Part shown: piece by piece, positions 21,592 to 31,152 of the stretch
How the letters are laid out: every line of letters begins with the position of its first letter
Numbering within the stretch: position 1 is the first letter of the stretch
Assembly: GCF_001425905.1 (NCBI RefSeq)
Contig: NZ_LMDY01000004.1
Coordinates: 1 to 64,000 of the forward strand
Direction of reading: 5' to 3'
Source: Methylibium sp. Root1272
GTDB taxonomy: Bacteria; Pseudomonadota; Gammaproteobacteria; Burkholderiales; Burkholderiaceae_C
Length of the DNA stretch: 64,000 bases
Position numbers and translations under genes: made by a program
Notes under the pieces: generated by a model
What the model saw: only the letters and a program-made list of their open reading frames with translations
Database searches by the model: none
Told to the model about the DNA's origin: nothing

Positions 21592-23757
21592 ATGAGCAAG
21601 AAAAACGACCTGCAACTGCTCCGCATCAACTATCTGCGCGGCCCCAACGTCTGGACCTACCGTCCGGTGCTGGAAACGTGGCTCGACCTCGGCGAGCTCG
21701 AAGACCACCCCTCCCACCTGTTACCCGGCTTCAACGAGCGCCTGTGCCGGCTGCTGCCGGCGCTCGAGGAACACCACTGCGGCGTCGGCGAGCGGGGCGG
21801 CTTCCTGCAGCGCCTGCAGGAAGGCACCTGGTGCGGCCACGTGCTGGAGCACGTGGTCATCGAGCTTCTCAACCTGGCGGGCATGCCCACCGGCTTCGGC
21901 CAGACCCGCAGCACTTCGCAGCGGGGTGTCTACCGCATGGTGTTCCGCGCCCGCGAGGAGCAGGTGGCTCGCGCGGCGCTGGCCGATGGCCACCGGCTGC
22001 TGATGTCGGCCATCAACGACGAAGCCTTCGACGTCGCCGCCGCAGTGGCCCGGGTACGTGAGCAGGTCGACGATTCCTACTTCGGGCCCAGCACCGCCGC
22101 CATCGTCGGCGCCGCCACCGAGCGCGGCATTCCCCACATCCGCCTCAACGACGGCAACCTGGTGCAGCTCGGCCACGGTGCCCGACAGCGCCGCATCTGG
22201 ACCGCCGAGACCGACCGCACCAGCGCCATCGCCGAGGGCATCGCCGGCGACAAGGACCTGACCAAGCGCCTGCTCAAGTCCTGCGGCGTGCCGGTGCCGG
22301 AGGGTGAGGTGGTCGACAGCGCCGAGGCCGCCTGGGAGGCGGCGCAGGACATCGGGCTGCCGGTCGCGCTGAAGCCGACCGACGGCAACCACGGCCGTGG
22401 CGTCACGCTGGACCTGGGCACGCGTGAGGACATCGAGGCCGCCTACGCCTACGCCGACCTGCACGGCAGCGAGGTCATGGTCGAGCGCTACGTGCCCGGG
22501 CAGGAGCACCGCCTGTTGGTGGTGGGTGGCCGCGTGGTGGCCGCCGCGCGCGGCGAGACCGCCTGGGTCACCGGCAACGGCCGCTCGACGGTGAGCGAAC
22601 TGGTCGACGCGCAGATCAACACCGACGCGAGGCGCGGCGAGACCGAGGACTTTCCACTCGGCCTGATCGAGACCGACAAGGACGGCGCCGTGCTGTCCGA
22701 CCTGCAGCGCCAGGGGCTCACGCCCGATGCGGTGCCGGCGAGCGGCCGCCGCGTGCTGATCCAGCGCAACGGCAATGTCGCGATCGACTGCAGCGACCTG
22801 GTCCATCCCGAGGTCGACCACATCGTGTCGCTGGCCGCGCGCGTGGTGGGCCTGGACATCGCCGGCGTCGACGTGGTGGCCGAGGACATCTCCCGTCCGC
22901 TGGCCGAGCAGGGCGGTGCGATCGTCGAGGTCAATGCCGGCCCCGGCCTGCTGATGCACCTGCGGCCCGCCGAGGGGATGCCGCGGCCGGTCGGCCAGGC
23001 CATCATCGACCACCTGTTCGCGGAGACCGAGAGCGGCCGCATTCCCATCGTCGGCGTGGCCGGCACGCGCGGCACCCACACCATCGCCCGGCTGGTGGCC
23101 TGGCTGGTGCACCTGAGCGGCCGCCACGTCGGGCTGGCCTGCCGTGACGGGCTGTTCCTCGGCGGGCGCCGGATCGAGCGCGGTGACTGCGCGCACTGGG
23201 AGGCCGGCCACCGGCTGCTGATCAACCGGCAGGTCGAGGTGGCGGTGGTGGAGAACGGCGCCGAGGCGATCCTGCGCGACGGCCTCGCCTACGACCGCTG
23301 CCAGGTCGGCGTGGTCACCGACCTCGACGGCGCGCAGGCGCTGGCCGCGTTCGACATCCGAGAATCCGACCAGATGGTCAAGGTGCTGCGCACCCAGGTC
23401 GACGTGGTGCTGCCGGACGGCGTGGCGGTGCTCAACGCCGACGACGAGCGGGTGGCCGAACTGGCCGGCCTGTGCGACGGCGAGGTCATCTTCTACGGCC
23501 TCGATGGAGCGGCGCCGGCTCTGCAGGCGCAGCGCGCGCAGGGGGGCCGGGCCGTGTTCCTGCGCAACGGCCGGGCGGTGCTGGCCACCGGCGGCAGGGA
23601 GACGCTGGGGCCCGAGTTCGCCCGCGGGCGGATGGCCGAGGTGCCGCCGGAGACCATGCTTGCGGCCATTGCCGCGGCCTGGGCGCTGGGGATCGCGCCG
23701 GAACTGGCGGCTGCCGGCATCGAGACCTTCCAGATCGAGCTGAAGACAACGACCTGA
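21592..23757 (+). CDS. cphA': cyanophycin synthetase-like protein, short CphA' form
   Basis: A 721-residue relative of cyanophycin synthetase. It keeps the N-terminal domain (RINYLRGPNVWTY) and a full ATP-grasp domain (about 220-470, ALKPTDGNHGRGVTLD) that adds aspartate to the polymer backbone in CphA. The Mur-ligase part is damaged: the P-loop reads GTRGTHT (491-497) instead of GTNGKTT, so the ATP-binding lysine is gone. The chain then stops about 150 residues before the end of a full CphA, lacking the Mur C-terminal domain. One of the two synthetase activities should therefore be absent, as in the CphA2-type enzymes of cyanobacteria. It lies 68 bases before the full-length cphA. Confidence 0.85.
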   Translation: MSKKNDLQLLRINYLRGPNVWTYRPVLETWLDLGELEDHPSHLLPGFNERLCRLLPALEEHHCGVGERGGFLQRLQEGTWCGHVLEHVVIELLNLAGMPTGFGQTRSTSQRGVYRMVFRAREEQVARAALADGHRLLMSAINDEAFDVAAAVARVREQVDDSYFGPSTAAIVGAATERGIPHIRLNDGNLVQLGHGARQRRIWTAETDRTSAIAEGIAGDKDLTKRLLKSCGVPVPEGEVVDSAEAAWEAAQDIGLPVALKPTDGNHGRGVTLDLGTREDIEAAYAYADLHGSEVMVERYVPGQEHRLLVVGGRVVAAARGETAWVTGNGRSTVSELVDAQINTDARRGETEDFPLGLIETDKDGAVLSDLQRQGLTPDAVPASGRRVLIQRNGNVAIDCSDLVHPEVDHIVSLAARVVGLDIAGVDVVAEDISRPLAEQGGAIVEVNAGPGLLMHLRPAEGMPRPVGQAIIDHLFAETESGRIPIVGVAGTRGTHTIARLVAWLVHLSGRHVGLACRDGLFLGGRRIERGDCAHWEAGHRLLINRQVEVAVVENGAEAILRDGLAYDRCQVGVVTDLDGAQALAAFDIRESDQMVKVLRTQVDVVLPDGVAVLNADDERVAELAGLCDGEVIFYGLDGAAPALQAQRAQGGRAVFLRNGRAVLATGGRETLGPEFARGRMAEVPPETMLAAIAAAWALGIAPELAAAGIETFQIELKTTT

Positions 23758-23825
23758 GGCCCGCCGCGGCCCCGACAATCGTCGCGAACGGCGACTCTGC
23801 CCAACGACCCCAAAGAGCAGCAGCG

Positions 23826-26393
23826 ATGGAAGTTTCCCGCATCCGAGCCTTGCGCGGCCCCAATCTCTGGAGCCGGCACACCGCGATCGAGGCGATCGTC
23901 TCGTGCACTGCGCCCGAGTGCGAGATCGCCGATCCGGTCGGTCTCGAGACGCGCCTGCGGGCGCTGTTCCCGAGCATCGGCGTGCTGCGCACCGCGGCGC
24001 CCGGGGTGCCGGTCTCGCTGGCCCATCTGCTCGAGGCCGCCGCGCTGGCGCTGCAGGCGCAAGCCGGCTGCCCGGTGACCTTCAGCCGCACCTCGGCGAC
24101 CGTCGATCCCGGTGTCTTCCAGGTCGTCGTCGAGTACAGCGAAGAGGAAGTGGGTCGGCTGGCGTTCGACCTCGCCTGCGAGCTGATCGAGGCGGCGCAG
24201 CACGCGCGCGGCTTCGATGTCGATGCCGCGATCGCGCGGCTGCGCGAGACCGACGAGGACGTGCGCCTGGGCCCCAGCACCGGCGCGATCGTCGACGCCG
24301 CGCTGGCGCGCAACATCCCCTACCGCCGCCTGACGCAGGGCAGCATGGTGCAGTTCGGCTGGGGCTCGCGGCAGCGGCGCATCCAGGCGGCCGAGGTCGA
24401 CTCGACCAGCGCCGTGTCCGAGGCCATCGCGCAGGACAAGGACCTCACCAAGACGCTGCTGCGCGCCGCCGGCGTGCCGGTGCCGATCGGCCGGCTGGTG
24501 GCGAGCGCCGACGAGGCCTGGGCCGTCGCCCAGGAGATCGGCCTGCCGGTGGTCGTCAAACCGCAGGACGGCAACCAGGGCAAGGGCGTCACGGTCAATA
24601 TCGTCGACCGCGCGCACCTCGACGTGGCGTTCACCGCCGCGGCCGAGATCGGCGAGGTGATGGTCGAGAAGTTCCTGCCCGGCGCCGATTTCCGCTTGCT
24701 GGTGGTCGGCGACCGGCTGGTGGCAGCGGCACGGCGCGAGCCGCCGCACGTCATCGGCGACGGCGTGCATACGGTGAGCGAACTGGTCGATATCGTCAAC
24801 GCCGATCCACGGCGCGGCACCGGCCATTCGACCTCGCTGACCAAGATCCGCTTCGACGACATCGCCGTCGCGCGCCTGCAGGTGCAGGGTTTGCGGCCCG
24901 ACTCGGTGCCCGAGAAGGGCCGCCGCGTGATCCTGCGCAACAACGCCAACCTCAGCACCGGCGGCACCGCCGCCGACGTGACCGACGACGTGCACCCCGA
25001 GGTGGCCGCGCGCGCGGTCGCGGCGGCGCAGATGATCGGCCTGCACATCTGCGGTGTCGACGTGGTGTGCGAGACGGTGGGCCGCCCGCTCGAAGAGCAG
25101 AGCGGCGGCGTGGTCGAGGTCAATGCCGCGCCGGGCCTGCGCATGCACCTGTCGCCCTCGTTCGGCAAGGGTCGCAACGTCGGCGAGGCGATGATCCATC
25201 ACCTGTTCAACCACGGCGACGACGGTCGCATCCCGGTGGTCGCGGTGACCGGCACCAACGGCAAGACCACCACGGCGCGGCTGATCGCCCACCTGTTCGC
25301 GACCAGCGGGCTGCGCGTGGGCATGACCAACACCGACGGCGTCTATGTCGAGGGCCGCCAGATCGACAGCGGCGACTGCAGCGGTCCGAAGAGCGCGCGC
25401 AACGTGCTGATGCACCCCGACGTCGACGCGGCCGTGTTCGAGACCGCGCGCGGCGGCGTGCTGCGCGAGGGCCTGGGCTTCGACCGTTGCCAGGTGGCGG
25501 TCGTCACCAACATCGGCAGCGGCGATCACCTCGGGCTCAACTACATCACCACCGTCGAGGACCTGGCGGTGCTCAAGCGCGTGATCGTGCAGAACGTGGC
25601 GCAGAGCGGCTACGCGGTGCTCAACGCGACCGACGTCAACGTCGCCGCGATGGCCGGCACCTGCCCCGGCGACGTGATCTTCTTCGCTGCCGACCGCCAT
25701 CACCCGGTGATGGCCACGCACCGCGCGCAGGGCAAGCGCACCGTCTACGTCGAGGGCGACGCGATGGTCGCGGCGCAGGGCGCCTGGCGCGAGAAGCTGC
25801 TGCTGCGCGACATCCCGCTCACGCGCGGCGGCACGATCGGCTTCCAGGTCGAGAACGCGATGGCCGCGGTGGCCGCCGCCTGGGGCGTGGGGCTCGACTG
25901 GGACACGGTGCGCCGCGGGCTGGCGAGCTTCGTCAACGACGCCGACAACGCGCCGGGCCGCTTCAACGTGATGGACTTCAAGGGCGCGACGGTGATCGCC
26001 GACTACGGCCACAACCCCGACGCGATGCGCGCGCTGGTGGCGGCGGTCGACGCGATGCCGGCCACGCGCCGCGCGGTCGTCATCAGCGGCGCCGGCGACC
26101 GGCGCGACGACGACATCCGCGAGCAGACCCAGATCCTCGGAGCCGCCTTCGACGACGTGCTGCTCTACCAGGACGCCGCGCAGCGCGGCCGCGCCGACGG
26201 CGAGGTGATCGCGCTGCTGCGCGAGGGCCTGCAGGGTGCGACGCGCACCCGCCATGTCGAGGAGATCCACGGCGAGTTCATCGCCATCGACACCGCGCTC
26301 GATCGGCTGAAGCCGGGCGAGCTCTGTCTGGTGCTGGTCGATCAGGTCGAGGAAGCGATGGCGCACCTGGCGCGTCGCGTCGCCGCAGGCTGA
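23826..26393 (+). CDS. cphA: cyanophycin synthetase
   Basis: An 855-residue enzyme that makes the storage polymer multi-L-arginyl-poly-L-aspartate without a ribosome, using two ATP-dependent ligations per dipeptide. The N-terminal domain covers about 1-160 and the ATP-grasp domain about 215-475 (VVKPQDGNQGKGVTV). The Mur-ligase centre carries the intact P-loop GTNGKTTT (476-483), and the Mur C-terminal domain follows from about 705 (VIADYGHNPDAMRALVAAVD). All active-site landmarks lost in the upstream CphA' are present here. No cyanophycinase or isoaspartyl dipeptidase gene is in the window, so polymer breakdown is encoded elsewhere. Confidence 0.95.
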   Translation: MEVSRIRALRGPNLWSRHTAIEAIVSCTAPECEIADPVGLETRLRALFPSIGVLRTAAPGVPVSLAHLLEAAALALQAQAGCPVTFSRTSATVDPGVFQVVVEYSEEEVGRLAFDLACELIEAAQHARGFDVDAAIARLRETDEDVRLGPSTGAIVDAALARNIPYRRLTQGSMVQFGWGSRQRRIQAAEVDSTSAVSEAIAQDKDLTKTLLRAAGVPVPIGRLVASADEAWAVAQEIGLPVVVKPQDGNQGKGVTVNIVDRAHLDVAFTAAAEIGEVMVEKFLPGADFRLLVVGDRLVAAARREPPHVIGDGVHTVSELVDIVNADPRRGTGHSTSLTKIRFDDIAVARLQVQGLRPDSVPEKGRRVILRNNANLSTGGTAADVTDDVHPEVAARAVAAAQMIGLHICGVDVVCETVGRPLEEQSGGVVEVNAAPGLRMHLSPSFGKGRNVGEAMIHHLFNHGDDGRIPVVAVTGTNGKTTTARLIAHLFATSGLRVGMTNTDGVYVEGRQIDSGDCSGPKSARNVLMHPDVDAAVFETARGGVLREGLGFDRCQVAVVTNIGSGDHLGLNYITTVEDLAVLKRVIVQNVAQSGYAVLNATDVNVAAMAGTCPGDVIFFAADRHHPVMATHRAQGKRTVYVEGDAMVAAQGAWREKLLLRDIPLTRGGTIGFQVENAMAAVAAAWGVGLDWDTVRRGLASFVNDADNAPGRFNVMDFKGATVIADYGHNPDAMRALVAAVDAMPATRRAVVISGAGDRRDDDIREQTQILGAAFDDVLLYQDAAQRGRADGEVIALLREGLQGATRTRHVEEIHGEFIAIDTALDRLKPGELCLVLVDQVEEAMAHLARRVAAG

Positions 26394-26417
26394 CGGTCCG
26401 CCGCGATCCACCGGACG

Positions 26418-26440
26418 GCCGGCGCGTCATGCGCGCCGGC
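26418..26440. other. strong GC hairpin between convergent genes
   Basis: GCCGGCGCG (26418-26426) pairs perfectly with CGCGCCGGC (26432-26440) around a 5-base loop. It lies 24 bases after the cphA stop and about 70 bases beyond the stop of the leftward ybdD gene. No T-run follows in either direction, so it is at best a weak or Rho-assisted transcription end. It may stabilise the 3' end of the cphA message. Confidence 0.4.
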
Positions 26441-26508
26441 TTCAAGGTCCAAGACGTCCGGTTTTGCCGGGCGCCTTGGGAAACGAACCAGGGATTGGTC
26501 GGGCTGCC

Positions 26509-26727
26509 TCAGCAGCAGCGGCCGGTGCGCGACCCGTAGCGGGCCTGCTGGCGCTCGCGGAAGAAGTCCTCGTAGCTCATCACCGGCCGGTCCGGGTGGA
26601 CCGCCTTCGCATGGGCCACGTAGACCTCGTAGTCGGGCTGGCCGACCATCAGGCGCATGGCTTGACCGAGGTAGCGGCCCGCCTTCTCGGCGTCGCGCAT
26701 CAGGCCGGTGAAACTGCCGGAGGCCAT
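26509..26727 (-). CDS. YbdD/YjiX family protein
   Basis: A 72-residue protein of the YbdD/YjiX (DUF466) family, almost always encoded right after a CstA/BtsT carbon-starvation transporter, as here (20-base gap). The family core is clear: [19 protein letters not shown], then [18 protein letters not shown] and a C-terminal Cys-Cys. Genetic work on enteric homologues indicates that such small proteins help the transporter take up pyruvate. Start at 26727 (MASGSFTGL). It is the last gene of the leftward operon. Confidence 0.9.
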   Translation of the reverse strand: MASGSFTGLMRDAEKAGRYLGQAMRLMVGQPDYEVYVAHAKAVHPDRPVMSYEDFFRERQQARYGSRTGRCC

Positions 26728-26747
26728 GGGGTGAGTACAGGAAGCCT

Positions 26748-28814
26748 TCAGCCGCCGGCGCCTTGCGGCATCGGCTCGAACGGCGTCTCGCGCACCGTCG
26801 GCGACTGGTTGCCGAGTGCCTTCGAGATGGACTTGACCGCGTAGAACACCGTGCTCACGACGACCAGCATGAACAGCACGCACAGGCTGGCGTTGATGTA
26901 GTCGTTGACCACGATGTGCCGCATCGCGTCGAGCGACTTGGCCGGTGCCAGCACCGTGCCCTGCGCCAGCGCGTCGCCGAACTTCTGCGCGTGGGCCAGG
27001 AAGCCGACCTTCGGATCGTCCGAGAACAGCTTCAGCCAGCCGGCGGTCAGCGTGCAGATCAGCAGCCACGCGGCCGGCACGATGGTGACCCAGGCGTAGC
27101 GCTGGCGCTTCATCTTGAACAGCACCACGGTGCCCAGCGTCAGCGCGACGGCGGCCAGCATCTGGTTGGAGATGCCGAACAACGGCCACAGCGTGTTGAT
27201 GCCCCCCAGCGGGTCGACCACGCCGGCGTACAGGAAGTAGCCCCAGGTCGCGACGCACAGGCCGGTGGCGATCAGGTTGGCCACCAGCGAGTCGGTGCGC
27301 TTCATCGCCGGGATGAAGTTGCCCAGCAGGTCCTGCAGCATGAAGCGCCCGGCGCGCGTGCCGGCGTCGACCGCGGTCAGGATGAACAGCGCCTCGAACA
27401 GGATCGCGAAGTGGTACCAGAAGGCCATCATCGCGGGCCCGCCGACCACCTGGTGCAGGATGTGCGCCATGCCGACGGCCAGCGTCGGTGCGCCGCCGGC
27501 GCGCGCGAGGATGGTGTTCTCGCCCACGTCCTTGGCGGTCTGGATCAACACGTCGGGCGTGATCACGAAGCCCCAGGTCGACAGCGTCTGCGCCACCGCC
27601 TCCGGGGTGCTGCCGACCAGCGCGGCAGGGCTGTTCATCGCGAAGTAGATGCCGGGCTGGATCACCGAGGCCGCCACCAGCGCCATGATCGCGACGAAGG
27701 ACTCGGCCAGCATGCCGCCGTAGCCGATGAAGCGCGCGTGGGTCTCGTTCTCCAGCATCTTGGGCGTGGTGCCCGACGAGATCAGCGCATGGAAGCCCGA
27801 CACCGCGCCGCAGGCGATGGTGATGAACAGGAAGGGGAACAGGTTGCCCGACCACACCGGGCCGTTGCCCTGCGCGAACTGGGTCAGCGCCGGCATCTGC
27901 AGCGTCGGCGCCACGATCAGGATGCCGATCGCCAGCGCGATGATGGTGCCGATCTTCAGGAAGGTCGACAGGTAGTCGCGCGGCGCCAGCAGCAGCCACA
28001 CCGGCAGCACCGAGGCGACGAAGCCGTAGCCGATCAGCATCCAGGTGAGGGCCTTGCCGTCGAAGTCGAACAGCGCCGACAAGGCCGCATGCTCGTGCAC
28101 CCAGCCGCCCAGCCAGATGGCGGCCATCAGCAGCACGAAGCCGATCGCCGAGACCTCGCCGATGCGCCCCGGCCGCAGGTAGCGGCTGTAGATGCCCATG
28201 AACAGCGCGACCGGGATCGTGAGGCCGACGGTCACCGCGCCCCACGGCGAGTGCGCCAGCGCCTTGACGACGATCAGCGCCAGCACCGCCAGGATGATGA
28301 TCATGATCATGAAGGCGCCGAACAGCGTGATGACGCCCGGCACCGTGCCCATCTCCTGCTTCACCAGCTCGCCCAGCGAGCGGCCGTCGCGCCGCGTCGA
28401 GATGAACAGCACGATGAAGTCCTGCACCGCGCCGGCGAACACCACGCCGGCCAGCAGCCACAGCATGCCGGGCAGGTAGCCCATCTGTGCGGCCAGCACC
28501 GGTCCGACCAGCGGGCCGGCGCCGGCGATGGCGGCGAAGTGATGCCCGTAGAGCACGTACTTGTTGGTCGGGACGTAGTCCAGGCCGTCGTTGTGGCGGT
28601 GCGCCGGCGTCTGCCGGTTCGGGTCCAGGCCCAGCACCTTGGTCGCCAGGAACAGGCTGTAGTAGCGGTAGGCGATGAGGTAGACGCACAGGGCGGCCAC
28701 CACCACCCACAGGGCACTGATGGCTTCACCGCGCTGCAGCGCGATGGTCGCCAGCGCGAACGCGCCGACGATGGCGACGAGCACCCAGGGAAGGTGCTTG
28801 CGTAGATGGGTCAT
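26748..28814 (-). CDS. cstA: carbon starvation protein A-type transporter
   Basis: A 688-residue inner-membrane transporter of the CstA/BtsT family, with about 16-18 hydrophobic helices and family landmarks such as [20 protein letters not shown] and [21 protein letters not shown]. Characterised relatives import pyruvate, or peptides under carbon starvation. AGGAGA lies 8 bases before the ATG at 28814, deciding against a 37-residue upstream extension. The two-component genes 165 bases upstream on the same strand and the YbdD partner downstream make regulated pyruvate or small-acid uptake the best guess. Confidence 0.92.
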   Translation of the reverse strand: MTHLRKHLPWVLVAIVGAFALATIALQRGEAISALWVVVAALCVYLIAYRYYSLFLATKVLGLDPNRQTPAHRHNDGLDYVPTNKYVLYGHHFAAIAGAGPLVGPVLAAQMGYLPGMLWLLAGVVFAGAVQDFIVLFISTRRDGRSLGELVKQEMGTVPGVITLFGAFMIMIIILAVLALIVVKALAHSPWGAVTVGLTIPVALFMGIYSRYLRPGRIGEVSAIGFVLLMAAIWLGGWVHEHAALSALFDFDGKALTWMLIGYGFVASVLPVWLLLAPRDYLSTFLKIGTIIALAIGILIVAPTLQMPALTQFAQGNGPVWSGNLFPFLFITIACGAVSGFHALISSGTTPKMLENETHARFIGYGGMLAESFVAIMALVAASVIQPGIYFAMNSPAALVGSTPEAVAQTLSTWGFVITPDVLIQTAKDVGENTILARAGGAPTLAVGMAHILHQVVGGPAMMAFWYHFAILFEALFILTAVDAGTRAGRFMLQDLLGNFIPAMKRTDSLVANLIATGLCVATWGYFLYAGVVDPLGGINTLWPLFGISNQMLAAVALTLGTVVLFKMKRQRYAWVTIVPAAWLLICTLTAGWLKLFSDDPKVGFLAHAQKFGDALAQGTVLAPAKSLDAMRHIVVNDYINASLCVLFMLVVVSTVFYAVKSISKALGNQSPTVRETPFEPMPQGAGG

Positions 28815-28920
28815 GGGGGTCTCCTGAACGCTGAGGGGCCGTGCCCCCGTGGTCGTCCGACCCGGATGCACTGGAATGGGCGTCAGTGTCCGCAGCGGTG
28901 CATCTTGAAACAAGCGTCGC

Positions 28921-28951
28921 ACCACGTAGAGGGGTGCGTGGGACCACTTAG
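28921..28951 (-). promoter_or_regulatory. paired 9-bp direct repeats upstream of cstA, candidate response-regulator site
   Basis: On the cstA coding strand CTAAGTGGT (28951-28943) and CTACGTGGT (28929-28921) match at 8 of 9 positions and repeat with a 22-bp period, two turns of the helix. They lie about 107-137 bp before the cstA start, in the gap between the response-regulator gene and cstA. Same-face direct repeats are typical of NarL/LuxR-type regulator dimers, so the adjacent regulator is the likely reader; this is inferred from position. Confidence 0.45.
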
Positions 28952-28979
28952 GGATCAGACCGGGGGCGAGGCAGTGATC

Positions 28980-29633
28980 TCAAGCTTCGTCGTCGCGGTA
29001 GCGCCGGCCGTGCTCGACCGCGTACTTGATCAGCTCCGCCTGGCCCTCGATGCCCAGCTTGCGCTTGATGTTCTGGCGGTGCGTCTCGACGGTGCGCACG
29101 CTCAGGTCCAGCCGCTCGGCGATCTGCTTGCTCGACAGGCCGTCGGCCAGGCAGGCCAGGATCTCGCTCTCGCGGTGCGAGACCAGCGGTTTCGGCGCCT
29201 GGCCGCGGAACAGGCGCTTGGAGACCGCCGGGCTCAGGAAGGTGCCGCCGGCACAGACTGCCTCGATGGCCGCGATGATGTCGGCCGAGGGCGCGTCCTT
29301 CAGCACGTAGCCGCGGGCGCCGGCCTGCATGGCCTGCTGCACGTACTCGGGGTTGTCGTACATGCTGAGCACCAGCACGGCCACCGCCGGATGGCGCTGC
29401 GCCAGCATGCGGGTGAGCTCGATGCCGTTGATCTCGCGCATGCCGATGTCCATCAGCACCAGGCCTGGGCGCAGCTGCGGGATCAGCTCCAGCGCCTCGC
29501 GCGCGCTGCCGGCTTCGCCCACCACCTCGAGCCAGGCGATCGCCTGCAGGCGCGAGCGCAGGCCCTCGCGCACCAGCGGGTGGTCGTCGACGATCAGCAG
29601 GCGGACGCCGGGCGTGTCGGGTTCGTGGCTCAT
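28980..29633 (-). CDS. NarL/LuxR-type response regulator
   Basis: A 217-residue two-component regulator. The receiver domain covers residues 10-130 with Asp62 (LVLMDIGM) as the phosphorylation site, the acidic pair VDDH at 15-18 and Lys at YVLKDAP. The LuxR-type DNA-binding domain is at 150-210 (ESEILACLADGLSSKQIAERL, LSVRTVETHRQNIKRKLGI). Its ATG shares a base with the stop of the sensor kinase gene (TGATG at 29631-29635), so the pair is translationally coupled. Position just before cstA suggests cstA as target. Confidence 0.93.
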   Translation of the reverse strand: MSHEPDTPGVRLLIVDDHPLVREGLRSRLQAIAWLEVVGEAGSAREALELIPQLRPGLVLMDIGMREINGIELTRMLAQRHPAVAVLVLSMYDNPEYVQQAMQAGARGYVLKDAPSADIIAAIEAVCAGGTFLSPAVSKRLFRGQAPKPLVSHRESEILACLADGLSSKQIAERLDLSVRTVETHRQNIKRKLGIEGQAELIKYAVEHGRRYRDDEA

Positions 29634-31003
29634 CAGGCCTCCTTCAGGCGGCGCAGTTGTGCCTCTGGCACGTCGGCCACCAACTCGGTCAGGCCGCTGC
29701 GCGAGCGGATGCGGAACGAGCCGCCGATCGAGGCCAGGCGCTCGCGCATGTTGCGCAGGCCGATGCCGCGACGCGGGTCGAGCTGCACCGCAGCGAGGTC
29801 GAAGCCGCGGCCGTCGTCGAGGATGGCGAGCCGCAGGCCGCTGGGCCGGAACGCCAGCCGGATGCGCACCGATTGCGCGGCGGCATGCTTCTCGATGTTG
29901 GTCAGCGCCTCTTGCGTCACGCGGAACAGCACGGTCTTCACGTCGTCGGGCAACTCGGCCGACGGCCCGCGCATGCGCATCGAGAACGCCAGCCCGCTGT
30001 GGTCGCCGAACTCACGGCCCAGGTGCTCCAGCGCCGCCGGCAGGCCCAGCACGTCGAGCATCGCCGGACGCAGGCGGTGCGAAATGCGCCGCACCTCGGT
30101 CAGCGCGTCGGCCAGGCGCACCGCGGCGCGCTCCAGCGGCGCGGCGGCCTGGGCCGGCTCGCGCTCGATCTGTTCGATCGCCGACTCGATCAGCAGCTTG
30201 ATCGACACCAGTGTCTGGCTGGTGCCGTCGTGCAGTTCGCGCGACAGGTGGGCGCGCTCGGACTCCTGCGATCGCACCACCTGCTGCGCCAGCTGGCGCA
30301 GCTTGGCGTCGGCCTCCTTGTGCTCGCTGAGGTTCAGCGCCAGGCCGCACACCGTGATCAACGCGATGCCCGACAGCGCGATGCCGGCGATCCACAGGAA
30401 GGTGGTCTCGATGTTGGCCGCCACCTGGTGATCGAGCTGCGTCATCGTGGCCTGCACGTCGTCGAGGTAGAGGCCGGTGCCGAGCATCCAGTTCCAGCGC
30501 GGCAGCGCGATCACGTAGCCGAGCTTGGGCGTCGTCTGCCGCGTCGAGGGCTTGCGCCACAGGTAGTCGATGAAGCCGCCGCCCTCGCTGGCCTTGGCGA
30601 TCAGCTGCTGGATCGTCGGGTGGCCCGCCTCGTCGCGCAGCTCCCACAGGTCATTGCCCACCAGCTCCGGCTGGCGCGGGTGCATCAGGCTCCTGCCCTG
30701 CAGGTCGTAGAGGAAGAAATAGCCGTCGGTGCCGTAGTCCAGCGAGGCCAGCAGCTTCATCGCGGCCTGGCGCGTGGTCTCGCTGTCGTCGCCCGATTCG
30801 TACAGCGGTGCGATGGTGCTGCGCGCCAGCTCGACGTAGTGGCGCAGTTCGGTGCGCTTGGAGCTCATGTAGGCGCTCTCGACCAGCTCGCGTTCGCGCG
30901 CCGCCAGCGCGCGCTCCTGGTGGCGCACGGCCAGCGCGATCAGCACGATCGACGCCAGCAGCGGCACCACGGCGAGGAGGACGATCTTGCTCTTGAGTCG
31001 CAT
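29633..31003 (-). CDS. sensor histidine kinase with periplasmic Cache domain
   Basis: A 456-residue membrane kinase. A first membrane helix lies at about residues 5-26. A periplasmic single-Cache domain follows at about 30-190 (YGTDGYFFLYDLQGRSLMHP is the signature) and a second helix at about 195-220. The kinase core comes next: a HisKA_3 dimerisation helix with His258 (SRELHDGTSQTLVS) and a HATPase domain with TNIEKHAAA and DDGRGFD. Cache domains of this type bind small carboxylates or amino acids, fitting control of the neighbouring cstA. It is first in the operon. Ligand identity is inference. Confidence 0.92.
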   Translation of the reverse strand: MRLKSKIVLLAVVPLLASIVLIALAVRHQERALAARERELVESAYMSSKRTELRHYVELARSTIAPLYESGDDSETTRQAAMKLLASLDYGTDGYFFLYDLQGRSLMHPRQPELVGNDLWELRDEAGHPTIQQLIAKASEGGGFIDYLWRKPSTRQTTPKLGYVIALPRWNWMLGTGLYLDDVQATMTQLDHQVAANIETTFLWIAGIALSGIALITVCGLALNLSEHKEADAKLRQLAQQVVRSQESERAHLSRELHDGTSQTLVSIKLLIESAIEQIEREPAQAAAPLERAAVRLADALTEVRRISHRLRPAMLDVLGLPAALEHLGREFGDHSGLAFSMRMRGPSAELPDDVKTVLFRVTQEALTNIEKHAAAQSVRIRLAFRPSGLRLAILDDGRGFDLAAVQLDPRRGIGLRNMRERLASIGGSFRIRSRSGLTELVADVPEAQLRRLKEA

Positions 31004-31152
31004 GTCTCGCGCATGGTATCCACAGCGGGGTGCCGGGGCGACGGCGAGGCCCTGTAGGACAGCCGCTACCTGCGCGCGCGGCAGCGTCCGATGCCCGGCG
31101 CGGCGGGCGGCGCCAATACTCCCTCCACGTCATTCAGACCTCAGGAGATCTC

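Noticed and set aside
26763-28805. A rightward open frame of 680 codons antisense to cstA
   Set aside because: The composition is unlike any soluble protein, and CstA on the other strand is certain.
28885-28915. A possible sigma-54 promoter for cstA (TGG...TTG spacing)
   Set aside because: The -24 and -12 elements both deviate from consensus at key bases (no GC at -12), and no enhancer-binding regulator gene is nearby.
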